A DNA stretch of 64,000 bases from Diaporthe sp. PMI_573 (lineage: Eukaryota; Ascomycota; Sordariomycetes; Diaporthales; Diaporthaceae): the NCBI GenBank assembly GCA_021399435.1, contig JAJTUP010000048.1:248001-312000 (forward strand), written 5' to 3'. The notes under the pieces were generated by a model. That model was given only the letters and a program-made list of their open reading frames with translations, searched no databases and was not told where the DNA came from. The first letter of the stretch is position 1. Each line of letters begins with the position of its first letter. This document shows positions 1 to 9,836 of the stretch, in pieces. Position numbers and translations under genes: made by a program.

Positions 1-348
1 TACTCCTATCTCCGAACCGCGGCGGATGGGGATGGTGTCAGCGTGCCGAGTTTCGACGTGCTCTGACGTGATCATCGGCGATGCGGGCAACGGCGTCCCG
101 TCTGACTTTGGCGCAACTGAAGACGCACATGTCCGGTCGACCCTCTGTAATGGCGACCCCGGCCTGATCCACCGGGTGCCTTAAATTCCTCATGTAAATT
201 CAAGACGCTTAGGCCGGAATTAAGTTGGAACATGATCTTGGACATTGATATTTTACGTCCATCTTGAGGTCAGTCAGGCCGAGGCATACCCCAGTCAGAA
301 TCGGCCCTACCTCGAAATACAATACTTTGACGCACGAGACCACTCATA
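1..348. other. 5' flank of monooxygenase gene, no gene seen
   Basis: No convincing coding region is seen. The only open frame crossing it overlaps the monooxygenase start in another frame. It probably holds the promoter and leader of the gene beginning at 349. Confidence 0.5.
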
Positions 349-2748
349 ATGTCTCCCATTGCGACAGCGGACGGCACGCCGTCACAAAACACCGAGCCAT
401 TGCTTGGGAACAGCGCTCACGAGGTGAATGTCGCACTGAAACTCGCCGCGACGGGGCCTGAATATGGCTCCAGCACAACCGCATCTCTGCTGGATGGAGA
501 GACCAAGCATCTTCAATATCCCCAATCCAGAGTGAACCTAGTCGATCGCTTTGTGGATGAGCCCCGTAAGATAAAGGTGGTCATCATCGGAGGGGGGTTG
601 GCCGGGATTCTGGGAGGGTGCTTGTTGCCGCAGAAGGTTCCTGGTGTTGAACTTGTCATTTACGAGAAAAACCCTAACTTTGTGAGTTCAACTGGAACTG
701 CGATTCTCTTAGCTTCCGACACGCTTCTCCTTGGGGAGTTTTCTAACAGACTCAGGGGGGCACTTGGCTAGAGAATATATATCCGGGCGTTCGCTGCGAC
801 ATTCCATCACACGTCTACCAGTCCACATTCAGTCCAAAGACTGACTGGTCTGACGAATTCGCCCCTGGCACAGAAATCAGAGATTACTGGCAATCTGTTG
901 CTAAGAAGTACAATGTCTACCAATACGCCAGATTTCAACATCGAGTCGAAGACGCCAGTTGGGACGCGGACACCGGTTCATGGACGTTGAAAATAACAAA
1001 CCTTGCATCCGGTTCCGTCGTACAGGATAAGGCTGACTTCGTTCTGACTTGCATCGGTAGATTCAACGCGTGGGAACTTCCAAAATACCCTGGGTTGTCA
1101 GACTTCGCTGGTGTTCTGCGACACGCGTCTCATTGGGACCGTGATTTTGACCCAACAGGGAAGGCTGTTGCTGTCATTGGCAATGGTGCAAGTGGGTAAG
1201 CAACCACTCTTTCCCTTTGCAGTTCCTCCGTCTTTCATGTTTTGGATGTTTCATATCTTGTTACTTGAGACCCGCAGCAGGTGATTAACACGTGAAAAAG
1301 TATCCAGTTGGTTGCAAATCTTCAGCGCAAGGTCGCTAGACTGGATCACTACGCCAGAAGCAAGACCTGGATCGCCGCATCTTGGGCAGGCGATGAGCGA
1401 ACACTTGAGCCCCAGCCTATCCCAGACGAAAAGAAGAAGTATCTCAAGGATCCTGAAACGTATCTCGCATTTAGGAAGAAGCTGGAGGACAAGTACTGGA
1501 GGAAATACGAGACGTTTCTGAAGGGACCTGCCAATGACAACGTGCGCCAGTTTTTCACGGAAACCATGAAGGCCCGGCTTGCCAAGAAGCCAGAGCTATT
1601 GGAAGACCTCGTGCCTGACTTTGGTCCTAACTGCCGCCGCCTCACACCAGGCCCGGGGTATTTGGAAGCTCTCCAAGAGGCCAACGTCGATTTCATACGT
1701 CAACCTATCCAAAGGTTCACCAAGACGGGTATCGAGACTGCTGATGGAAAACAAAGGGATGTTGACGCAATCTTCTGTGCAACTGGAGCTAATGGAGATA
1801 TGGTCCCTCCGTTTTCCATCCGAGCTTCCGGCCGCGATCTTTCGGTAAGCAGCTTCTGGATACAATCTTAATCCCTTCCAGAAGAAACTTCTCCCCTCTG
1901 TGTTATATGCGTTAAAGAACTTATCATACCGCTGGCCCTAAAACAGGCTATAGCAGCATTTTAACCATGTTCTCATTGGTTCTTTGATAGCTGACTCCGA
2001 ATGCTGCAGTCTTTGTGGCGCCGCGATGGAGAATACGGATTCCCGTACACCTACCTAGGAGCAGCAACCCCAGGATTTCCTAATCTGTTCTTCGTTCATG
2101 GCCCACAGTATGTATACATTTCTCTTTCCTGAATTTAATCGTGATTATAGGGGCTTCTATTGTAGACTTCTAATGAATATATAGCGCGACTGGACCAAGC
2201 GGCACAGTTCCGCAAAGCGTTGAGACACAGCTCACGTTTTATGCAAAGATTCTACGCAAAGCCTCTCGTGAGGGTATCAAATCCATCTCGCCGAAGAAGA
2301 AGGCCGCGGATGATTTTGTCGAATACTGCGATGCGTTCTTCGCGAAGACTGTCTTGGTCGAGGGGTGCTCGAGTTGGTACAATGGTGGAACTCCTGGAGC
2401 AAGAATTCGTAAGCACAACTCTTCTCCTTCCACAGATTCCCATTATTTGAATTTTCAAATATTTTAGAATCCATCCATTCAGACTCCATAGCAGGTGATT
2501 AACGTATATTAGATGGCATCTGGCCAGGCAGTTCGAACCATGTCACTGCCATCAGGCGGGAGCCTCGGTGGGAAGATTTCGAATACGAGTACTTGGCTGA
2601 AAGTCAAGGTAACAGCTTGCTATGGTACTTCGGCAACGGAGGAACAAGAGCAGAGCAAGACCCACAGTCGGACATGACTAGCTATTTGAAGGCGCCGCAG
2701 GATATTGATCTGAAGGACCATCATGAGTCTTGGTGGCAACTACCATAG
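349..2748 (+). CDS. FAD-dependent Baeyer-Villiger-type monooxygenase
   Basis: Six exons join in frame: 349-681, 756-1195, 1301-1844, 2010-2107, 2185-2408 and 2513-2748, giving 624 residues. The first Rossmann motif is IIGGGLAG near residue 78, followed by GGTWLEN, as in FAD monooxygenases that bind FAD and NADPH. The fingerprint FAGVLRHASHWD (FxGxxxHxxxW) precedes the second dinucleotide motif IGNGASG. This pattern is typical of Baeyer-Villiger monooxygenases, which insert oxygen next to a ketone; the substrate here is unknown. The C-terminal part (WRRDGEYGFPYTYLG, PNLFFVHGPH) fits fungal members and the length is normal. Introns 2 and 5 belong to one repeated intron family and intron 3 to another. 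The neighbours are a transporter and an oxidoreductase, suggesting a small metabolic group. The gene looks intact. Confidence 0.93.
1196..1300 (+). repeat. Introner-like element family 1, copy 1 (monooxygenase intron 2)
   Basis: This 105-nt intron contains CGTCTTTCATGTTTTGG at 1230 and ends with GCAGCAGGTGATTAAC followed by a short tail and AAG. The core and 3' end recur in introns at 4254-4357 and 31408-31511, and the ends also resemble 2409-2512. Removing it restores GNGASGIQLVANL, the expected family sequence. Confidence 0.8.
1845..2009 (+). repeat. Introner-like element family 2, copy 1 (monooxygenase intron 3)
   Basis: This 165-nt intron begins GTAAGCAGCTTCTGGATA and ends TTGGTTCTTTGATAGCTGAC then TCCGAATGCTGCAG. 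Both ends, and a middle block AAAGAACTTATCA, recur in introns of unrelated genes at 16331-16523, 31104-31293 and 49406-49599. Splicing it out joins exons in phase 0. Confidence 0.85.
2409..2512 (+). repeat. Introner-like element family 1, divergent copy (monooxygenase intron 5)
   Basis: This 104-nt intron shares length, the 5' segment GTAAGCA..ACTCTT..CCTT..CACAG and the 3' end ATAGCAGGTGATTAAC with copy 1. The middle is diverged (ATTTGAATTTTC in place of the CATGTTTTGG core). Membership is likely but weaker than for the other three copies. Confidence 0.55.
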
Positions 2749-3515
2749 AGTCGCAGATTCTCAAGCAGTAGTTAGGTTGGTCAAAGACGAAAAGATACAC
2801 AACTTCCATCCAATCAAACACCTCACCTAGTGTAACATAGTCGATACAATCGATCGCGGATGAGGCAGTGTCTTATAATCATGATTTGTGTGGTCAGGGA
2901 CGTCTATAGGAGTCCATAGCTATTACAGTACCCGATTCTGTCTATATAATATTTAAATTTGTACGAGAGTAAGAGATGGAGTACAATGCTGGAACTTGAT
3001 GGAATCCACCCATAGGATCTGTGACCAAGAATTGGTATCAACCGGAACATCTCACTTCCACTTCACTTCCACTCCAAAGCTTCAACTGGAACGTTGCTGC
3101 TTCAATCCACTAGTTTATCATGACTGAGATGTCACGTTTCCAACCCCGGCCATTTCGTGACCGTTTAAGTGGAGACTACAGTTTACATGGCTAGCTAGAT
3201 GCCAGTCTAGAGCAGGTGGTTCGCCATCCCGCAATGGCGTGCTTTACTCGGCAACAAACCTGAAATTACGTTATCGGAAAGTAACGGGACCGATTGGAAG
3301 CGTATGCCGATACAGGTGCGACAGAATGAACAAGTTTCTGCTAACAAGAACTGCTAGGAACGGCCAATATGAAGTCAGCCAGCCCCAGCCGATCGACATC
3401 GACCAGCAGGTTCAGCGCTGCTACGGTAGAATTCGGGCTGTCTCCAAGATATAGGAAAAGGCGAAAGAAATATTGAAGTCCCATCACTTGTCATTGATGT
3501 TGTTTGGTACACGCA
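2749..3515. other. Intergenic region between monooxygenase and transporter
   Basis: No gene is seen in 767 bases. The segment should hold the monooxygenase 3' UTR and terminator and the transporter promoter. The short open frame at 3239-3454 has no recognisable features. Confidence 0.5.
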
Positions 3516-5442
3516 ATGACTTCTACATTGGAAACGCAGCCCAATGGCGGGCCCATAGGTGAAACCTTCCAGTCCTCCGTTAAGAAAACCAACAGACTGT
3601 GAGCAAAAGCCGTACTGACGACTACAGAAGGCGAGTTTGAAGTGAGATGGTATCGATCAACCTTCTTCAACATCACGATACTCGGTCTTTGTAACTTTGC
3701 AGCGCCGGGAATCTGGGGAGCGATGAACAGTCTGGGAGCAGGTGGAACAGCCAGTCCAGCTCTTTCCAACGCGGCGAACGCTCTGACCTTCTGCTTGATG
3801 GTTGTTTCGTGCTTTCTCTCGAGTGCGATGGTACATTACATCGGGATAAAGGGCGCCTTGATTTTTGGGACGTGAGTGTTCTGGTGGCCTCCTTGGGTTC
3901 CTACTAATCGAGATGCGCTGAGAAATGCGGCGCTTGGTGTTGGAATCCTAAAGCTGATCTCTCTCCTCATAGTATTGGTTATGCTCCCTATGCTGCTGGG
4001 CTCTACACGAAAAGCCGATATGATGTTGACTGGTTGTTACTCTTCGGAGCAGCACTCTGCGGTATCTCAGCCGGTGTATTCTGGATGGCAGAAGCAGCTA
4101 TTGCTATCGCATATCCCGAGCCGTGGAATAAAGGGAAAGCTTTAGGGTATTGGCTTACATATCGATTGTCAGGACAGATCATTGGCGGTGCCGTGAACCT
4201 GGGCCTTAACGCCGACCGCAATACAGCAGGACAAGTTTCCTACACGGTCTACAGTCTGTACCAATATTCTCCTTCTAAGGATGCCCGTCTTTCATGTTTT
4301 GGAAAATTCCATAACTCATCACTCTAGGATCCGTAGCAGGTTACTAACACACACTAGTCCTCTTCATTGCAATCCAAGCCGCCGGCCCCCTCGTCGCTCT
4401 GCTACTCAATAAGCCGAACAGAGTGCAGCGGAAAGACGGGAAGAAAGTTAGCTTGGAAATCCTTCAAAATCCCTGGGTCGAGATGAAAAAGACGGCAAGG
4501 CTTTTCTTTACCAAGAAATTCCTTTTGATCGTGCCCTTCATCGGGCAAGCAGTCTTTGCGGAAGCGGTCTTCTTCACATACTTATCCTGTGAGTTGATGG
4601 AACTGAGCAATAACTTTCGGCTTGGACTCTAACAATTTTGATAGTATGGTTTAGTGTTCGCGTCAGAGCGCTGGGCTCTTTCTTGGGAGGCCTGGCTGCT
4701 ATATTTTCGGGGAACCTTCTCGGCGTAGGTTTCCATGCAGAAATACTCGTGGGGGACATTTAAAAACAGCCCGTGATTACTAATGACTTTCTTGCAGTAC
4801 TGGATAGATCAAACCAAGATACCTCTCAAGCGTCGTGCTCGACTCGCTTTTGCCGTCATCGTCCTTCTACAGGGTGCTTGGTGGATTTGGGCAACTGTGA
4901 TGGTGACTAAATTCAGTCTAACTCACCCAATCTATGATTGGTCCGACCCAGGCTTTGGCCAAGGATTTGGGGTCTTCATTTTCTTGACAGTCGGCTTTCA
5001 ACTGAATTACTTGTACTTGTAAGTGACTACAAACGTTTTGAGAATCAACAACCTGACAATGAACTTCCCTCAAAGACCTGTTTGAGTAACTTTTTCCTAT
5101 GGCAGATACTTTGTTGTTCAAAACCTTGCGGGCGGAGACGAGCCTCAGGTCATTCGATATGCTGCCCTCCTTCGAGGAACAGAATCGGCGTGGCAAGCAT
5201 TGAGCTATGGTCTTGAGTCTCTCACTGTCTTCGCGGAGCATGGGGGGGTCTACATGAACTTTGCTTTGTGGGCAGTGGCAGTAGCTCCCGCCTGGCTAGT
5301 TGTGCGACAATTTGGTGTTGAAGTTGAAAGCTCGACTGAAGCGGTGGCATCTGTCATAGATACTGATACGTCTGACTTTAAGGGCGCTGTGACAAAGGAG
5401 GGCCTGCCTAAAACACAGAGCAGTGTGACTGGTTCGGAGTAG
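3516..5442 (+). CDS. UNC-93-like / MFS-type membrane transporter
   Basis: Seven exons join in frame: 3516-3558, 3628-3871, 3973-4253, 4358-4588, 4645-4724, 4798-5018 and 5106-5442, giving 478 residues. The protein is a polytopic membrane protein of about eleven helices. WYRSTFFNITILGLCNFAAPG near the N-terminus, then IGYAPYAAGLYTKSRY and PWNKGKALGYW are characteristic of the fungal UNC-93 (DUF895-type) branch of the major facilitator superfamily. The substrate is unknown. Intron 3 is a family 1 introner-like element with an unusual donor, GTCTGT. The gene lies 0.77 kb downstream of the monooxygenase on the same strand and could export or import its substrate or product; that link is inference. 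The model is intact. The start is the ATG that gives a short cytosolic tail before helix 1. Confidence 0.92.
4254..4357 (+). repeat. Introner-like element family 1, copy 3 (transporter intron 3)
   Basis: This 104-nt intron aligns almost without gaps over its whole length with the intron at 31408-31511 in an unrelated gene. Shared blocks are CCCGTCTTTCATGTTTTGGA and AGGATCCGTAGCAGG, then ACTAAC and a terminal TAG. The alignment sets the donor at GTCTGT, a weak donor that also restores the reading frame. Confidence 0.85.
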
Positions 5443-5946
5443 AATCATGACAGGAAATCTGGATGTGTGCCTACATTGGGGAGGTGCATTAGATCCCTAC
5501 ATAGGCTGTTGTGCTCTCCTGTAACATCCTCAGATCTTAAAGAATGATCACTCTCTAGGGCACGATGGAGGTCCGATCAAACTGTATCTTAGTAAGGCTG
5601 GTGCGCAGTGGCGACAGCCACTGGTGCGAGGCTGGGCATTTGAGTAGCCTTGGAAAGTATTTCAGGTTTGGCTTCCGTTTCAACAAGCCAATCTTACACT
5701 CCATACAACGTATTCGGTTACGTTCTGTGTCCATTTTTATTACCAGAGGAACATTACAACTGGCCTACACCTTACCAGACAGTGTCTTGCGTTCTCAGAC
5801 TGTATTGAAAGGCAATTGAATGGGAGTTTCCACTACGTCTTCAATTTGAATTTATATACAACAGCTGAAGGGGGTTAGGTAGGATAGTTTGGACCCACGA
5901 GTTGCACGGAAGACACATCTATTTATAGTTACTCTAAACATTGAAT
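5443..5946. other. Convergent intergenic region
   Basis: No gene is seen between the 3' ends of the transporter and the oxidoreductase. The small open frame at 5565-5819 has no supporting feature. The segment should contain both terminators. Confidence 0.5.
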
Positions 5947-7350
5947 TTATTCTGCGCCGTCCAACCTCACAATCAACTTTCCACCCCGTATATCACCTTT
6001 TCTCATCCGGTCAAGACCTGTGTTCACATTCTCTAGCCCCTCCTCGATGTCAATGATCTCTGGGGGTGAGATAAGACCCTGAGCAAGTAGCCTCTCGAGC
6101 CAAGTGACCAACGCATTTCCAACTGCAGGCACCTCGTGGAATAACTTGATGGGTACAGAGTGCATCACAGCTCCCTCTACTGAGGCCTGCTTGGGCAGCC
6201 CAGTCAGCCCGATGAGATGGGCAGAAAGAGTCGGAGACGTGCGTGGGGTGGCCGGAGGCGACGGTGGCCTCGTGCCGCCGGACACACCGTTGTCGGTCAG
6301 AGCTTCTAACAATCTCGCAGCTGTTTCCTTGCCTCGGGTGTCAATGCCAAATCTCAAATCCTCACCTATATTCGCCTTCAGTATATCGATAGCTCTTTGC
6401 GGGTCATGGCTGTCAATCAGGAGATCTGGACGGATAGATTTATGATCAGAGAGCCGTAGGCCGTGCCTTGCACTATCCACGATAGTTGCGACCCTCAGGC
6501 CTGCAAGTCTGGCAAGCTGGACGGTAAGATTGGCCGACGTTGCTGAGCCTGTGGGGAACTTCAGTCAGCCCTCCCCAGACCGTGCAAAAGATACAGCAAC
6601 ACTTACCTCCCCATACAGCAATCCAGTCACCGGGTTTTGCACGTTCGTGTTCCGGGATGCCTCTCAAAGTTTCTGCCCGGACGTCTTCAGGAATAGACTC
6701 TGGATCAGCTGCTTTTGCGAGTTTTAAAAGATCAGGGCCGTTGGTGACATCACTGAAGTCGACTCCCATGCAGATCCCCAAGGCCAAAGATGCAGCGACA
6801 AAAGCTACACCCAGCGTCGACCCTTCCTCGTAGGACAGAGCCGTGGGTAGCCTGACCACATTATAGTCAAGACTAACGACGAATTCCTGGTAAGCTGCCT
6901 TTCGTAGATCACGATAGTCGGTGGATATGGCGATTACCTGTGAAAACATCAGCTATTGGTCCAACGATAGACACTAGATCTCGCCAGTACTTGGGATCAT
7001 ACACGGTCACCAAGTTTCAAGCGGGAGGACGAATCCGAAACTCGACAAATATCACCAGAAAGCTCTCTTCCGGAAATATAGGGAAGCTCTGGGATTGCGA
7101 AATTAAAGTCACTGCAAGCTCGTTCCGAGTCAGCGCAATGCTCGCATGTCAGTACAGGCAAGGGGCGGAACGGCTGCACTCACGGTGCTTTCCAGTCTAT
7201 TGGGTTGAGGCCGATAGCCCGAGTCTTAACCAGCACTTCAGAGCCCGCGTGGAGCTCAGGGGTAGGATAATGCTCGACCAGCTCATATGACTGTCTCGGT
7301 CCTCTCAGGAGGAGGACGGCCTGTGATTCGGGGACCACTATTGGTGCCAT
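5947..7350 (-). CDS. Zinc-less MDR oxidoreductase (ToxD / enoyl-reductase-like)
   Basis: Four exons on the minus strand, 7350-7184, 7111-7003, 6937-6607 and 6548-5947, give 402 residues. The N-terminal GroES-like part has the motifs VLVKTRAIGLNPIDWKAP and PYISGRELSG. The cofactor domain has WIAVWGGSATSANLTVQLA, the AxGGSxT-type NADPH loop seen in ToxD and LovC-like enoyl reductases, and the C-terminus ends GGKLIVRLDG. No catalytic zinc cysteine cluster is visible, so an NADPH-dependent quinone or enoyl reductase is expected rather than a zinc alcohol dehydrogenase. The start ATG at 7350 (MAPIVVPESQAVLLLRGP) matches the family N-terminus; an upstream in-frame ATG at 7449 is less likely. It converges on the transporter. 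Substrate and pathway are unknown. Confidence 0.92.
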
Positions 7351-8201
7351 TCTGACGGGGGAGATAGCGTCACTCGGGTCTGTGAGTCCGAAGACCGATG
7401 CCTTTCTTTTCTTTCCAGAGAGTTTGCGAAATATTGACCAGCCACTCATTCTCCAAGGAAATTTTGGCAGGAATGTGTGGGTGACAGGGATGAGAAGGAA
7501 GCGGCTGTATCTACAAGCTTGCCGCGTGGGTTCAAATGTAATGTGGTGCTGGGAGCTGTTCCAGAATCACCGCGGCTCTGTTGGGTTGAGAGGACGCAGG
7601 AAGACAGAGGAAATGATCCGTACATGATTACAAACACGTCCGAAGACGGCCGTGGACATCGCCGACGGAAGCTGATGCGACAGCCGAGACCCAGTCTTGA
7701 GGTATGGCGCAAAGATGTGGGATCTTTCATCATCCTCTAGCTTTCTTGTCTCCCCCACGCCCTCCACGCGGTCGCTATGCAGACGGAGATATGCCCTTGA
7801 TGACGGGAAACAGCTGCGAAATCCCACTCATTACATAGGGTTTGTGGGGAGGCCTGTCTGTATCTGGTGCTTCCTGTTGGTCCAATGCGGTTGCATCATC
7901 GGGGGGTTGGCCGGGGCCGAGTGCATCATTCGCACAGCGATGGCGCAATTGTCCGTCAGACGTGTTAGACCTGCTGTCGGCCCGGCACGAGTTATTGCCG
8001 GCCCGGACATTGGAGGTAGTTTTGTAGAGATGGAAATTAGTAGTAGGAAAGCCTGACTGTGATCAAAGTTCATGAAATTTGCTTGTTGATGTCTACAGTG
8101 ACAACTCATTTGCTTGTTCATCGTTCCCACCCAGCCTTGTCCCACACAGGCAACCGCTCAAAAGGCACTGAGCCACTCGACAAAGCTGACACTCACTCAT
8201 A
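7351..8201. other. Divergent intergenic region
   Basis: This is probably the promoter of the oxidoreductase and of the former FMN-monooxygenase gene. Several overlapping open frames (for example 7446-7733 minus and 7697-8056 plus) occur, but none shows family features, so I call no gene. Confidence 0.4.
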
Positions 8202-9126
8202 ATGACTTCTCCAAATAGTGGCGAGACGACGGGAAAGAAGCGTCTTGTCGTCAATGCCTTCGTCGAAATGTGTAAATCCATCCAGGCTGCCGTGCTCGTC
8301 AATCGAATCACTGCCAAGGCTGACATGTATAAGCTTAGGCAGTGGCCGCCAATCTCCGGGGCTTTGTGTTGAATCCAGTCAGGTATATAGGGCCCAAACC
8401 ATGCTGCAGAGGTGCCGCCTTAGATGAAATATAGTCACAAGTTATCTCGACTCTGCAGAACGCAATATGGGCCAGACACAGCAGCCGCAGCACGATGACC
8501 GTTATGCGCAAGCTGAAGAGTACATGAAGGTCATGGATAAGCTCTTTCAATCGTCCTGGAGGGACGATGCAGTGCAGCTGGATCACGAGAATAGAATATA
8601 CACGTCTCCCGATTTGGTGAGGCAGATCAACCACAGAGGGAAGTTCTTCACCGTCCCTGGACCGCACATTGTGCAACCAAGCCCACAACGTACACCGCTT
8701 CTCTTACAAGCTGGTACATCGCGTGCTGGTAAAGTCTTTGCGGCTCAACATGCACGTAAGCCTACCGGACGCAGAAGCTCAAGTCAATTCTGTAGCTGTC
8801 TGACAGTCCGATCGTATGCAGAGGCAATCTTTGTTTCAGCACATTCGCCCCAGGTGTGCGCCAAAAATATCACCGAGGCCCGCCAGCTTGCCTACGAGCA
8901 GCTCAGGAGGAACCTATCCAACCTCAAGGTTTTAGCACTCGTGACGCCTATTCCTAGGAGGACCGAGGAAGAGGCAGTGGCAAAATTTAAGGACTATCAG
9001 CAATACGCGTCCCATGAAGGAGCTCTCGCCCTCTTCACAGGATGGGTAAGCACCTTCGAATCCAATATTAACCCCTTGAAGAAGCCTCTCCCATCTGTGG
9101 CCTGCACGTGCCTTAAAGGACTTAAG
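8202..9126 (+). pseudogene. Decayed FMN-dependent monooxygenase (NTA monooxygenase / DszA type)
   Basis: An N-terminal exon (8202-8271, KKRLVVNAFVEMC) splices over an intron 8272-8338 into SGRQSPGLC, the start of the luciferase-like flavin monooxygenase family. After about 20 further codons the frame is lost. About 150-180 codons of the expected barrel are missing before the family resumes at about 8450 with HDDRYAQAEEYMKV, WRDDAVQLD, GKFFTVPGPHIVQPSPQRTP and LLLQAGTSRAGKVFAAQHA. An intron at about 8755-8820 follows, then FVSAHSPQVCAKNI up to ALALFTGW at 9045. There a family 2 introner-like intron begins and is itself truncated at about 9126, where an unrelated repeat starts. The C-terminal part is absent. 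The gene is therefore broken by an internal deletion and a 3' breakpoint. Confidence 0.82.
9046..9126 (+). repeat. Introner-like element family 2, truncated copy (pseudogene intron)
   Basis: It starts GTAAGCACCTTCGAATC, continues AATATTAACCCCTTGAAG, CCTCTCCCATCTGTGGCCTG and GTGCCTTAAAGGACTT. The last two blocks match the intron at 31104-31293 (CCTCTCCCATTTGTGGCCTG, GTGCCTCAAAGAACTT). The branch point and acceptor half is missing. Confidence 0.75.
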
Positions 9127-9206
9127 GCTTTGGCCACACTGTGTTTTTTTATCAATTAACTCTTCAGCAGCCCTAAGCTTATACACAAAGTCGATAACGG
9201 CTTTAT
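9127..9206 (-). repeat. Dispersed repeat, copy 1 (second copy inverted at 52997-53117)
   Basis: The complement of 9160-9206 matches 52997-53043 over 47 bases with three differences, all C-to-T or G-to-A. The complement of 9127-9156 (GATAAAAAAACACAGTGTGG) matches 53089-53117, so the two copies differ by an internal stretch of about 45 bases. It is probably a fragment of a transposable element. It marks the breakpoint of the FMN-monooxygenase pseudogene. Confidence 0.7.
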
Positions 9207-9836
9207 ATATCTACTCGTGCTTCTCCCCTAGCAGCACCTTAAATCCTACCTACCTATTTCCTCTTACTCTTTAATATCTCTCTAATCTTTTTAGAAAAAT
9301 CTAGGTATCTAATATTCTTATCGCTTTTACTTATTTCATCCTTATCCCTATCTTTACCACTTTCTAATAGTTTTATATGTGTCTTTGTTCTCGCTGGTGG
9401 CATCAAATCCTCTGCATGCTTAGATGCTGTCTGTTCCGTGACCCATAATATCCCTGGGAAAGCTTCAAGTTCGAGACTGAGAAACAGATGATGCCAATAG
9501 CTAGTCTGAGAAGATTTTCATGAATCCTACGCGATTGCAAGCTGTATTAGCTGCGAAATTGGACAGAGGTGGAAGTGAAACATGTTTATTGGTCACGCAG
9601 AGTATCTCTTCCCTGTCGGATCGCGATATTTGGAGACTTTCTGCTAAGGTTCCACACCATTACTCCCAGTGCCTGGTGTGCCTGTTGCCATAGTCCATCT
9701 CCGGTTGTAAGTAGTGCCACCCCTGAGACCGTAATGAGAAGACTGCAGCAAAGTGTGCATACACGCTTTCGGCCCAAATTGACGCTATGGACTGTCCGTG
9801 AATACGAGACTACGAATGATACTCTATCCAAGGTTA
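9207..9836. other. AT-rich relic and intergenic sequence
   Basis: About 9210-9400 is AT-rich with decayed coding appearance on the minus strand and many TA dinucleotides, like RIP-mutated repeat DNA. The rest up to the transaldolase stop codon shows no gene. Confidence 0.4.
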
